Part shown: positions 1-33,600 of the stretch, piece by piece
How positions within the stretch are numbered: the first letter of the stretch is position 1
Layout of the letters: each line of letters begins with the position of its first letter
Source of the DNA: Channallabes apus
Lineage: Eukaryota > Chordata > Actinopteri > Siluriformes > Clariidae
Length of the DNA stretch: 64,000 nucleotides
Direction of reading: 5' to 3'
Assembly: GCA_030522415.1 (NCBI GenBank)
Contig: CM060112.1
Coordinates: forward strand, 16,857,227 to 16,921,226
The notes under the pieces: generated by a model
Database searches by the model: none
What the model saw: only the letters and a program-made list of their open reading frames with translations
What the model was told of the DNA's origin: nothing
Position numbers and translations under genes: made by a program

Positions 1-1075
1 TTATTTACTCCCTGAAACCAACAGCATTGGGATTATTTGACACCTGCAAAGAATTCCCAAAAATAAGCCTCAACCTCAAGGTGCACTTTCTTTTTTTTTT
101 TTTTCCCCCCAGTGTCACAATCCCAGTAGATTAGTTACGTGAGAAATTAACAAAGTCCACATAGTTTAAACAAACAGGATAGTATTTCTTCCAAGGAAAA
201 CAATATTGAAATGGACTCTGCATGCAATCATAATGCGAAATAACGCGTCTGGCCTTTATTACTAAGCAAAATGTTTTTCTGCATGTACACAAGTTATTTT
301 TTCACTTGTGTAAACTCTCACTTGTGCACTCTCACCTGCTCACTTGCTAGATCGCACTGTATAAAACAAAGTCTAATGCTGTGAAACTGACCAAATAATA
401 AACGCAGTACTGGAACTCGTACTATAGTTCCACTATTTACACATGAACATTCTTTATCTAACATTAGTCTTATTTTGATCACCAGCCCAAAAGTAATAAT
501 ACAGATACTGGAAAACCACATAATCTGGCCACACTGCTCACTCAACCTTGCACAGCCTGACGAGATAAACTCTGATTGACGATCTCAAATTGAATGTCCA
601 GGATTGTCCATCACCTACACGTACTGTAAAATGCAAGTGAACCCTCTTGTGTTGTGCAAGTCAACAGATATATCAGCTACAGAGCATTACTGAGCTACAG
701 TTAGCAGTTAATCAAATTTGAATTAGTTAAATTCTTAATGGTTAAGGATTATTTGTTTAATTTCCAGTAACATCCGTTATTTAAATAGAATCTGGTTAGA
801 AGGCTTCAATTAATTTTCCATAACAGCAGCTTTGAAAAAAAGTGCTCAAATCATATCAAATTTTAAAGCATCATTTTTTTTTCTAAAGTAAAGGTTTATA
901 GCTGGTATAATGCAAGTAATGATATTAATAAGCATGTCTCAGAGAAATACCACAATATTAAATTTAACTATCCAACTGTCCTTCTAGGAACCTCTGTAGT
1001 CACAGGAAACCAATGGTTGTTGACCATTTTTGTATTTTTGTCCATTTTTGACCGTGGAAGGACCTCCGATCAACA
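1..1075. other. acox1 intron 7 (left edge)
   Basis: This AT-rich intron sequence lies between acox1 exon 7 and the exons left of the window. I see a poly-T/C tract at about 90-110 and no exon 8 homology. Open frames here are short and resemble nothing. Confidence 0.5.
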
Positions 1076-1246
1076 TTCACACATGTATTCACACACAATT
1101 TGGGAACGCCAATTAGTCTAACCTCCATGAAACCCACCACCCATTGGGGGAGAACATGCAAAGTCCAGGCACACAGACAGGAGGGAGGAATCGAACCCGG
1201 ACACTGTTGGTGCAAGGCGACAGTGCTAACGACTACAACCACAAAT
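1076..1246 (-). mobile_element. tRNA-derived SINE, 3'-truncated
   Basis: It reads on the minus strand as the same SINE as the copy at 50976: 'gttagcactgtcgccttgca', a B-box-like GGTTCGATTCC, then the 'catgttctccccc' and 'aattggcgttcccaaattg' segments. It lies in acox1 intron 7. Confidence 0.75.
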
Positions 1247-1286
1247 AGAGCATCTGCAAATTACTGGGCTGTGTTTGATCCCTCAC

Positions 1287-23033
<21,747 letters not shown>

Positions 23034-23379
23034 GGCTGAAACTCGGCTGCTGTTCTCCGGGTTGAGCGCGCACAGGACTGTCGCGGAACTGAACGTTATT
23101 TTGTGAATGACGATGAATTATGTAAGGTTTCAACTCTGGCCTTGAGTAGCTGAATTCGCATCCGCATTCGAGAGGGCGAAGGGCATCACGTGTTGTTACG
23201 TCAGATGTGTTGCAGCCAATAAGAATCCTGGAGAAGAAGGGCGGAAGTGAGGCGCTGTTATGTCGCGCGAGGAGCTTCAGTTCGTGTTTTATTGCTCTGA
23301 ACTATATTATACAGTGAGAAAATAATAATCTAAATTCAACTTTAGATAAATTCACAGTAGCAATTTTTTTTATGTAGCA
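23034..23379. promoter_or_regulatory. Shared divergent acox1/ten1 promoter
   Basis: Only 346 bp separate the two start codons, which point away from each other. Seen in it: an E-box CACGTG at 23187-23192; a CRE-like TTACGTCA at 23196-23203; CCAAT at 23216-23220; and a GC-box GGGCGG at 23239-23244 running into an ETS-like GCGGAAGT at 23241-23248. All sit within about 60 bp, and there is no clear TATA box close to either gene. This is typical of a housekeeping bidirectional promoter. The same head-to-head arrangement exists in mammals. I saw no convincing direct-repeat-1 PPAR element here, although ACOX1 is a classic PPAR-alpha target. Confidence 0.7.
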
Positions 23380-26300
23380 ATGCTTCCGGCTGCTGCAGGT
23401 TTTTACTTTCCATGGGAAATCAGTAGTGATGTGGTAAAGGATGGAGCCTGTTTACGGACGTGTGGCAGGTACATTATATCCACAGTATGTACAGTAACAG
23501 CAGGGTGGGGGAGGGGTAGAAAAGGCTTTACTGAAACTATGGTTGGGTGTTTTGGCCAGTTTTCATAAAACAGCATGTACAAACAAGAATATATATACTT
23601 TTTTAAAAAAAGTATTTGCCCCTTCCTGGTTTTGTCACACTTAAATGACTTTTAACTATCAAAAAGATAACATATCCAAGGGGTTAATATCCAAAATATA
23701 CAAAGTTCTATCTTACTCATGTACATCTTCTTTCGAGAGGTTGAAGATTGTGTGGGAAAAAAATTTAGGTCACGAAATTGAAGATACAGATTGGTCTGAA
23801 ATATGTAACAATTTATTCTCTAATGGCGCTTTTCCACTGCATAGTACGGCACGACACGGTTCAGTTCAGCTCACTTTTGGGGGGTTTTCCACTGGGAACA
23901 GTACCTGGTACCTGGTCCTTTTTTTAGTACCACCTCAGCCGAGGTTCCGAGCGCGCCGAACCGTTACCAAAACGTGACGTGTAAACTCTGCTGGTCACTG
24001 ATTAGCCGGAGAAAATCGTCATTACTGCGTCACTGAACTCGCGACACGAGACACAACAGACCCGCTATATTTAGAACAGCCAGAGAAGGATCGCACGCAT
24101 CTTTTTGTATTAACCGTCGGCCTCTTTTGAAACAAACTCCTTCGTCTCGCTGTTAAAAACATCCACATGCCGAGAATGAAGAATGTGTGTTTGTTTGTGG
24201 CGTGTTTACGATGATGTCATGGCAGTAGCGGCGCCGCGACTAACGACACGTGAATAATCCCGCACACTCTAAAGTGGTACTAAACTGCAATGGAAGCGCA
24301 AACCGAGCCGAACTGAGCCGAACCGAAGTGAGTTGAACTGAACCGTGCTGTGCCGAACTATGCAGTGGAAAGAGGCATAAATGTACTTCGTTGGGTATTC
24401 ATGAACTCAATTATAAATTAATTAACAGAGTATCTCACACCTTTACGTCTGAAAAAGATTTACAGAAACTCCTCTGATCTTTGTTTTAACTGTAAAAAAA
24501 AAAAAAGCAAAGGAACATTCCTTCACTGTTTTTGGTATTGCGACAAAATCATTTCTTTTTGGAAGAAAGTACATAATTTTCTACAAAGGCTCTTTAAGCT
24601 AAAATTGTGTTTTTCTTTGGAATTTTATTTATTATATAGTGGAGTAGAGAATGTGTTGGACTTCCACACCAAGCATTTGTTTCTAACTTTGGTTTATTTG
24701 GCAAAAAAATGCATACTTCTATTGTGGTCATCTCCTCAGGTACCATCCCTTAAAATGTGGTTGTCTCAAGCATGTACATTATTTCCTCTCGAGAAACTCA
24801 CCTACTGTATGACATACATCAAAAGTCTGATGATTTTTGGCGGATATGGACACCTTTTTGGTGCTACATTAATCATTTCTCTTGACTCTCTATTCTATGG
24901 CGCATATTTAGTTCCCAGCCTGATTGTGTTAATTTGTTTATTTGTTTGTATAACTCCCACTATTTTTTTTACTGTATAGCTGAGACTGTATTTGTATGTG
25001 CATGTGTATTAAGATAACCGACGATTTAAAAAAAAAAATAAATAAAAAGATAACCTAAGTGAATACAAAATGCAGATTTTAAATGATGATTTCATTTATT
25101 TCAGGGGAAAAAAACTGTCCAAACCTACCCTGCCGTATGTGAAACAGTAACATCCCCCTCACTAAATAATTAATAATCTGTGATTTTTGGAAAACTGATG
25201 GTATTGAAAACATGGTAAACATGGTATTGGTGGATCGGTTGGTCCGCTGGGGCGACCCATCAATGGGAGCAACCCGAAAGTCGAACAACAACAACAACAA
25301 TGATCTGAATTGATGATCTCATTCAGATTAAACATGGCCAATTTAGATTTCGCATGAGAAGATGCAAACCTGAAAAAGTGTATTATTCTAAAATGCGAAA
25401 TTGTTAAGATATTGCAACATGAATTTGACATGTTTACGGACGCTACAGATTTTGCTGTGGAAAAATCCTTAATTTTGCAAGGAATGCTTTAATTTAAGCA
25501 ACAATATTTAAAGGTCATATGCGTCAAGAAGCATACACCAATTTAAATATCAATACTCAAAGATACTGTATATATGAATAATATGCATTTTAAATTAGTA
25601 TTGTATGTAGAGAGACAATATACTGTAACACTGAAAAATGGCCATTTTTGAGCCACATATACTGTAGTATCACCTCTCCAAACCGATTGAAGTTAGCAAC
25701 TTGAAATTTTTTTAGCGGAGCGAGATTGGTCACTTCCATGTTGCGTAAACTTCAGAAGTAGCTTCTTTGTCACACACATTTTCTGTATTATATGTATAAC
25801 ATATAGCAATTAAATTTCACTTCCCAGGCCTGATTACTACCAGACCCGTTGAAAGTTTGTGACCTCAAGCTCCAGCACACTTGGGTTATGCAGCAGGACA
25901 ATGATTCAAGACATATTGTACCATCAAGTCCACCTCTAATGTGGCTGAATTAGAACAATTCTGTAAAAGAACTGGCAAAATCTGTTGCCAAAATCCCTCC
26001 ACAGTGATGTGAAAGACTCATTGGCAGTTATTGCAAATGCTTGATTGCATTCAGTTAAAAGCATAGCATCTGTATGGTCAGGCACAGATATTGGATGAGA
26101 AGGCCTTGTTTGCAGAAGGTAGTAGTTAGTCAGGACTCAGGTCACTGGAGTTCATTTACACTAAACTAATCAGACCATGTCTTTATGGACCTCACCATGT
26201 GCACAGGGATATAACCGTGTTAAAGGCACAGTAAGCAAGGCGAAAAAGCAAGTACGGCGAAAATTCTTTTGACCAAATGTTGCTAATAAGTTCAAGGCAG

Positions 26301-29300
26301 TTTTGTAAAATGTCTGTGTAGTATTAACATTACTCTTTTATGTAATTAAAAGTCCCAACCCTCTAAAACCATGAAATATTATTCCGCCTTTTATAAATAT
26401 TATTATTAGCACATCCATTACGGTTGTTCAGGTTCTCCTGGCATCTAGCAAACATGACTCTGTGATCTAAGCCCTCCAGCTAACAGACGGCTTTTCAAAT
26501 GATCATTTGAGGCGCGTGTGTCAGCTGACCCAGTTCTTTGGCTGATGTTACTTCCAAAGGCATTTGTAACACTGTTGTGAGAGACACAACAGATTATTTT
26601 CACATTCTACACCTCGTACACAGTGGTACACAGTGTTTTGGCTCTTTTATGTTATTTTCATTTCCCGATAATAAAGTTTAACTTTTGACCGGAGCAGGTC
26701 TGGCAGGGCAAACATTACATAAACTGACTTGTGACAAAGGTGCAATGCTGTCACGGTGCCACATTTGAGGTCACTGAGCTCTTGAGTATGATTAATTCTA
26801 CTGTCAATGTTTATCTTTGAAGAAGTCTCTATTCCTTATAATAAATTTTCAGCTTTTTATTTCATAAGTACAAGGAGGACTCAAATACACATTGAGTATT
26901 TTAATTGGAACCCAGCGAGTCGTTTCAGCGAGAAAATGTTTTTTTTTTTGCATGCCGAAATAAAATTTCGCTTTCTCAGAACATTTATTTGATTTTATAA
27001 ATGCAACACACTATAGTTTTTTTTATACATAGCATTAAGGTAAAAAAAATGTTATATGTAGTGTTACAGTACAGTATGTTCATTTTAATAAATGTCTGGT
27101 CAACAGGGTTTTGTGGCTCCCGGTGTTCTCTTGTGTTTGAAACGGGTTCAAATGGTTCTTGTTGAACGTTGCCAACCCTTAAGCTAGACCATTTTCCATA
27201 ATAATATATATAAATACAAAAATCCCAAAAAAAACTTATGACATTATGGAAATGGCCAATAAAACCAAAAAGGAGTGATCTGGAAAGTCTCTTCATGGTT
27301 TACCATTTGAATGCAATTATTTGTTAAAAATATTCACCCATTTTATATCTGATGGCTGCAATCTCCTACAAGTTGGTACAGTTGACTGTTTACCAGTGTG
27401 TAACATGACCATTTCTGTTAATAAGACTTTTTTTTTTAGCATTTGGGCACTGAAGACACCGGTCAATCAAGTTTAGCTAGCGGGAGTTTTCCCTCATTCC
27501 TCCGTCACGCAGGTCTTTAGCTACGCAATTGTTTTGGGTATTTATTTGCCATATTTTGCACTTTATAATGCACCACACATTCTCAATTGGAGAAGGTAGG
27601 CCACCCGTACTCGCCTGTGTAATCCGAGCAGAATGCGGTTTGGCATTGTCCTGCTGGGAAACACAGGGATGGCAAAGTACAAAAGTTACCAAAGTAGCAC
27701 CTCTTGTTTTTAATTTTGTGTATGTAAAAATATCATAAAAATAATCTGATCTGTACGGGATCTTAGAATTGGGCAAATACAACCTCAGACGAACAACATG
27801 ATAACTTGTCATCTTCTGCCATTATTTATTTAACAAATATGAAGCTAAAAAGAAAAAAAGCAGAAGTTATATAAAATAAAATAAAAAAATATGGAAAAAA
27901 ATTCTCTTTTGGCAGTTTGTTGGTCTGGAGCATTCAGGTATGTGTAAGTACTTAGAGCCTAGAGGGAAAGACATAAGTATGGTATGTTTCCATGATGAAA
28001 AAAGTTATATGTTTGTCTGAAGTTGTATTTGCCTAATACTGTGACTTGCTACCATCAGATGTTGATTTTTTTTGTAGAATAAAATAGAGGTACTAACTTT
28101 TGAACATGACAGTATAACGCTCCAAAAATAACATATTTTCCTGGATTAATAGTGGTCTCGTAGATATGCGTTCCTATGCCACAGGCACTGGAATAACCCT
28201 AAACCATGACTGATGCTGGCTTTTGGACCTGATGCTGATAACAGCTTGAATGATTCCTTTCCTCTTTGACCTGTAGAACATGAAAGCTGTTGTTTCCAAA
28301 AGCTTTGAAATGTTGACTTGTCTGACCACAGAACATGGCTCCAGTGTGGCACTTGCTGTCTAAGATGAGACAGAACCCAGACAGGCATTGAACGCCTCTG
28401 GACAGTATTGATGAATGGCTTCCTTTAGCATTACGTTCCATTTTTAAATGAGCTGACAATCTGTTAATGGACAGTAGTTTACCAGAGTGTTTCAAAGTCT
28501 AATTTCCACTACAGAAACATGATAGTTTTTAAGATAGTGATGTCTGTGGGATCAGAGATTATGTGCGTTTGGTGGTGGCCCTTTACACATAGAGATTTGA
28601 CAGTTTCCTTGAATTTCTTGACGATATTGTGTACTTTCACTGAAAGTGTTGCATAACTGGCTGGTGCATCTGTTGGCAAATCACTAAGCCTCACCTTAGA
28701 TCAGCCACTAATGCGTATTCTTTGCTCTAGAAGAACTAGGCCTTCTTTAAAGAACACTTCTTTAGTGGCACTTTTTCAGTTTTAACGGTTGTTCATCCTA
28801 AATTGGCATTGCATTTCCCCAACTTCTTTGGAGGATGTCGTAGCCAGAAAATTTGAAACCAGTGCATATTTTCAAGAAACAATTCAAATCACATGATAAA
28901 TCATCAAATAGTTTCTTTATGTAGTATTTTCACCATAGTACTAGGTGGAAAATAGACAAATTCCATACTGTTGCAACTTTTTTGGAATTCGGGTTGTAGG
29001 ATAGAGAGTGATTTTCACCGGCTCGTAGAAAACCGATTGCGGATACTGTACTTCCTGAATGTAAATGATCATGAGATACAGGTATTGCTCACCCATTATG
29101 TCCAGCTTGTCCAGTTTCTGATGTGTATGTTTGAATGTTCTACCTCTAGACTTACAGATTACCTGCCAGAGGAGTCCAAAGCTATTCTCACATCCCATCA
29201 TGCATCAGTGCAGTACCAGGTGTCCGTACAGACGACTTTTGTTGAGCCCTTTGATCCAATAATTGGGGCTCAATACATTGTACTTGGAGAAGTTGAAAAG

Positions 29301-29543
29301 TCAGAGGGTATGTCTGCTGCGTTTTTCATTGTACAAATTTTTTTTGGTCATGCTTAATAAATTATGCAGTCATATGACTCGACAGTCATGATTGTCACAC
29401 TTCTGCTTTCAGGGGACGGTGAAGCCATTGTTCGTGCACGGGTCTTTAATTGCGTGGACGGCGTCGATGTTGCACTGCTACAGAAGGCCGTAAATGAACA
29501 AAGGAAATTTTTTAGGGAAAGAAATGAGACTGGTGCATGGTAA
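23380..29543 (+). CDS. ten1: ten1, CST telomere-capping complex subunit TEN1 (complete)
   Basis: TEN1 is a small OB-fold protein that, with CTC1 and STN1, binds single-stranded DNA, limits telomerase and promotes C-strand fill-in. Three coding exons join in frame: 23380-23468, 29150-29307 and 29413-29543, all with GT/AG borders. The product is 125 residues (human 123). Exon 1 begins MLPAAAGFYFPWEISSDVV, matching the conserved TEN1 start. Exon 2 carries QVSVQTTFVEPFDPIIGAQY then IVLGEV, the core OB strands. Exon 3 ends in a basic helix (QKAVNEQRKFFRERNE). Intron 1 is 5.7 kb and almost wholly made of transposons; intron 2 is 105 bp. The gene is divergent from acox1 and convergent with evpl. CDK3, which follows TEN1 in human, is not seen. 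Confidence 0.95.
23672..25043 (+). mobile_element. 5'-truncated L1-like LINE inside the Tc1 remnant
   Basis: It is flanked by an 11-bp target duplication, aaaaagataac, at 23661-23671 and 25044-25054, and ends in an A-rich tail at 25026-25043. The plus strand encodes a decayed C-terminal region of an L1-type ORF2: FERLKIVWEKNLGHEIEDTD, then after the inserted element a zinc-knuckle-like 'GTFLHCFWYCDKI-SFWKKV'. It is itself interrupted at 23824-24377. Confidence 0.78.
23824..24377. mobile_element. PIF/Harbinger-like MITE inside the L1 fragment (554 bp)
   Basis: The inverted ends are TGGCGCTTTTCCACTGCATA and TATGCAGTGGAAAGAGGCA, flanked by the 3-bp duplication TAA (23821-23823, 24378-24380), which fits PIF/Harbinger. 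The flanking LINE frame resumes after it. No coding capacity. Confidence 0.8.
26061..27300. other. ten1 intron 1, mixed repeat debris
   Basis: 26080-26215 resembles part of another widespread fish DNA transposon ('gatgagaaggccttgtttgc', 'catgtctttatggacctcacc'). The remainder is AT-rich intron without a recognisable gene. Confidence 0.4.
27310..27812 (-). mobile_element. DDE transposase remnant (Tc1/mariner group)
   Basis: The minus strand reads QQDNAKPHSARITQA and a following 'PIENVWCIIK', the second and third catalytic motifs of Tc1/mariner-type transposases. Frame broken; ends not found. Confidence 0.6.
28140..29002 (-). mobile_element. Decayed fish DNA transposon, family unnamed
   Basis: The terminal 'gttgcaacttttttggaatt..gggttgta' at 28972-29000 is the end of a fish DNA transposon I know by sequence ('caaccc..aattccaaaaaagttg'). 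Interior phrases match its antisense transposase ('gctggcttttggacctgatgctgataac', 'gaaatgttgacttgtctgacc'). It ends about 150 bp before ten1 exon 2. Confidence 0.55.
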
Positions 29544-30022
29544 CGCCAATTTCAAGACAAATATAATCTATGGAGAGAGAGAGAGTGGGGAAAGTCAGTC
29601 TGGGTCTTGGGTCAATTAAAATAAAAGCAGAGAAACCATCAGGGAGGTGAATTAGTGTCATTAGTAGCATCTGATCAAGTAAGGCGAAAGTGCAATGTAC
29701 ACAAAAGTAGATCTCCGGAGGTTAAAGTAACTTTGTAATGGTTCACTTTTAGTACTTTTTTTTTTGTTTCTTTGTTTTTTTTTTTTAGCAGTAAATATAT
29801 GATGACATAATGCTATTATATGAAGTTAAACAGGAAGTAGTAACCTTGGAAATAATCGGATTTGGTGTAACCCTAGATGTAGCTTCATTATGATGAAGTC
29901 ATACTGTGTCATTCTGGTATCATTTAATATGGGAGGCTTGTAAATCCAAAAATCTGTACAGATATGTGTATAAGTCATATTTTCTGCATATTTTGTGCAC
30001 AGTGTTGATGTATGTAAAAATG

Positions 30023-30028
30023 AATAAA
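30023..30028 (+). terminator. ten1: ten1 poly(A) signal AATAAA
   Basis: AATAAA lies 480 bp after the ten1 stop and is followed by GT-rich sequence (TTGTGTATGT). A nearer AATAAA at 29620-29625 could serve a shorter 3' UTR. Confidence 0.6.
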
Positions 30029-30110
30029 ACTTGTGTATGTATTGGTTGATTTACTTGTGCCTGTATTAACAACAAGAAGATCTCTCTCTCTCTTTTTTTT
30101 TTTTTTTCAT

Positions 30111-30116
30111 TTTATT
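30111..30116 (-). terminator. evpl: evpl poly(A) signal AATAAA
   Basis: This is TTTATT on the plus strand, hence AATAAA for evpl, 520 bp after the evpl stop. It is the only such motif I saw between the stop and the ten1 3' end. The predicted cleavage site falls in the T/CT tract at about 30080-30107, so the two convergent genes end within roughly 50 bp of each other. Confidence 0.6.
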
Positions 30117-30636
30117 GAACAATCATATCTTCCAACATTGAATTTCTTTAAAATTTAAATAATTACTGGTATTTGAAGCAGAAAATAAGAAAATGCCCAG
30201 CCCTTCATCCCAAGAAAAACTGACTTTGAGAGATATTTTTTTCCTAACCATTAAGATAAATATATATGGTTATTATTTCGTGTCATGCAGATAAAATAAA
30301 CAAATATCTCCACATAAGTAGTCAAAGCCCTGTTTAACCAACATGTGCTAATTGTTATTTATCTTAAAACAAGCCAATGCACGCCAGGTAACATAAGAAA
30401 CAAAATGCTGAGTAAAGCCCTGACAAATATGACATGTTACTACTACTACAGTATCATCGAGAACTTTGTATGGTCAAATATTATTATATATTACTAATGT
30501 AGTGTGATTTGACTTTTTTTTCCTGAGATTTACAACAGTCTGAGCATTATTAGTACAAACAGTAATTAATGAATTACAGTTGATTTGAAAAATCTTTATG
30601 AATTGCTCTGCTCTTCACTTTGGCTGTAAACATTTC

Positions 30637-33600
30637 TTAAGAGTAATTGCTGTATCTGTGACTCTTGTATGAAGGAATGTAGGCCGTTTCTGTAGATGCT
30701 GCTGGAAGCAACAAGAGGCCTGTATATGGGTCTGTCTTGCAGAGTGCCATTGCTTGCTTGTAGTTTATTTTCTGCTTTGTTACTGGATCCACTATGTCCT
30801 TGATGTAGTTTGTGTCATCCCGAAGCTCTCTCATCATTGCATTGTCGATCATTTTGCCTTTGACTGCATCTGTGATGTTGATACGGCCTGCTTGGTTGGG
30901 GTTGACAAGGCCACCTGTCAGGTACTGCACCTCCATGTATCGCATGGCTGTGTCTTTAGGCATCCATCCCTTCTGAACCGCCTCTCCAACTGACAGACGT
31001 TCTTTGGTTACAGGGTCTTCAATCCCAGTGAAGGCCTTCTGGGCATTGAGCAACCGCTGCAGCTGGGTGGCCTCGATCAAGCTTCGATCTGCCGCTTTGT
31101 GGGCCGAGTATCTTTCTCTGTTGTTAACGTCCACAATACCCCCTGTGGCAGCTTGTGCTTCCAGCAACCTCTGAGCTGTTGTTTGGTCAATCATCTTTCG
31201 GGCCAGGGCTGAGCGAACTGAAAGGCCTGAATCGCTATCTTTGTCATAGATCCCACAGATGGGGAGCTGCTCATCATTCGAATTGATGACAGTTTTTGTA
31301 TATGATGGAGGTTTCTGTGAAGTTCTTTGGCTAGTAACGGATGTAATCGTAGATGGCTTCTTCTTTTCTCCAGCCACGAGAAGGGCAAACTCTGAGATGG
31401 GTATCTTTCCATCCTTGTATTGCTGCAACTGATACTGAGTCAGTTTGCCATCTCTGAGAGCATTTTTGATGGAATATTGCTTGCCGCTCTTGCGATCTTG
31501 CAAAACAGACGTCTCCCCATCAGGCCCCACCGTAGTGATCTCCTCCCAATCACACTCCAGCTCCTGCAAATTCATGTACTGGGTGCGATCAATCAGCCCT
31601 TGAATGTAAGCATCGTATGGTGACATGTCTTTACCAGTTTCTGGGTCCAGGATGCTAATTCTGGTGGAGACGTTTTTCTCTTGCGTACGTGTTTCGGACA
31701 CATTTTCCTCTTTTTTCAAGCTGTTCCTGAGCTCTGCAATGGTGCTTTCCCTCTTGTAAATCCTATCCTTCTCATCCAGAATTTCTCTCTCCAAGCGCTG
31801 AGCATCAGACTCCATCTTTATGCTCTTTTGCCTGTTCATTTGGGATCTTTCACTCATTAGCCTGGACTGCTGCTGGTATGAGATGCTGATTTCTTTCTGA
31901 TCACCCTCCAGAGTTTTCATTTGTCGTAGGAGATCCTGTTTTTCTTTTAGAAGGGAATCCCTGTTATATACAAGATTAGTTTCCTCTTGAGAAGTTGTTG
32001 TTCTTCTGCTATGCAGTCGCTCCTGTTTGTCCTTAAGACGACGGATTTCATCTTCCACATCCAATCTGGCATTTCTCTGCTGGAGCACCTGCTCTCTAAG
32101 GCGAGAGAGCTGAGTCTCTACAGCTGGGTCTTTTTCAACCCTGACCACCTCTTTGTAGACTGTTTTCTCAAAGGATTTTTCCTTTTGCAGGATGTCTATC
32201 TGGATTTTCAAATTCCTAATGTCTCGCTCCAGTCGCGTGACATCATTGCTCTCTTGGTCAAAGTCTGTTCTCAGGCCACCTATCATTTTTTCCAGTTTCG
32301 GCTCTCTCTCTACTTTCAGAACTTCCTCCATAACAATATTTTCCTGAACTGGTGGTGGTGCATTCTCTAGTTCATTGATCCGGTACTTAATTTGGGACAA
32401 CTCTGTCTCCACTTGTATCTTTTTCTGCCTCTCATCACTTTCCTTAATAGTCCTCTCTCTATCCTCTATCAGACCTCTTAGTCTCTGCACTTCCTGATCT
32501 GCCTTCCTACGATTGTTTACTTCATCATCCAGTGTCCTTCCTAGCCTCTCAAGTTCTATACGCTGCCTTGGATCTTTCTCCAATCTCAACACTTCTTGTA
32601 CTACCAGCTTCTCCTCTGGTCTTTGTCTCTCCAGCAGTATGTATTTGTTCTGAAGATCGAATACCATTTCTTCTATTGTCCTGCGTGTTTGTGCTTCATC
32701 CCGTACTTCCTTCCTTAGACGGTCTGCTTCCTTCTCCAAAAGTGGGTCATTGATATGCTTGACTACTTCTTTAGTGACCACCCTAGTCTCTACCTTTGTC
32801 TTCTCTGCCCTCAGGTCATCCCGTTCTCTCCTAAGACGGGTCAAATCATCTTCTAAGGAACTGTAAGTTCTTTGCAGGGAATAGACTTGGTCCGAGAGCT
32901 TTTGAATCTCTCTCACATTCTCTGGACTGCGTTCCTCTTTCACCACCTCTTGAACCACTTCCTTATACTCGATCGTTGGTTTCTGAGAGCGGATTGATTC
33001 CAAATCAACACTGACCAAATTCACCTTTCTTTCATATTCAGAACTCTGCCTGGAAGCATCCTGGAGCTCTCTCCTCAGTCGTACTATCTCTGCTTCAGTC
33101 TCTGGTGAAATCCTGTAAATCTCGTTAACAATCTCCTTGACGTCTATTTTTTGTTTGAGCTGATCAATTTGGACATACCGTGCCTGATAATCACTCATTT
33201 CATTAAGAAGCAGTTTGTTCTGGTGTCTTTCTTCATCTATGCTAGATCGAAGCCTGGTAGCCTCACTAATAAGTGCAGGGTCTTTTTCAATGGTCTTCAC
33301 TTCTTTGGTGATATACTTGGGCTCCAAGGTAGGTATAAGTCTCTCAAGAGTGGTAATTTGACTCTTTGTCTGGACTATTTGATTGTTTAAAGACCGGGCC
33401 CTTTCACCCTCATCTTCAATGTCCATCTTAAATGACATAACAGCCTTGAGCATCTCAGGATCTTTCTCCACTCTAACAACCTCCTTCTGTACTACCCTTT
33501 CTTTAATAGTGGGTCTCTTTTGCTCCAGAAGTATCATCTCTGTTTTCAATTGACCTCCTTCACTATGTTTAACCTGGACCTCATCCATCATTCTGTTTAT

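Larger units (their letters stand above)
23605..26060 (+). mobile_element. Old Tc1-like element split by an L1-like insertion
   Basis: 23605-23671 and 25044-25165 together form one end of the same Tc1 family as 12044-13661 ('gtatttgccccttcctggttt..cacac', then 'aagtgaatacaaaatgcaga'). 25858-26050 matches the 3' part of its transposase ('cagcaggacaatgattcaag', 'ccaaaatccctccacag'). The middle is replaced or decayed; around 25220-25300 there is a sequence like a Rex1-type LINE tail ending in (CAA)n. It lies in ten1 intron 1. Confidence 0.7.

Noticed and set aside
23824..24377. GC-rich patch considered as an alternative ten1 or acox1 exon
   Set aside because: Explained by inverted ends and a TAA duplication as a MITE.
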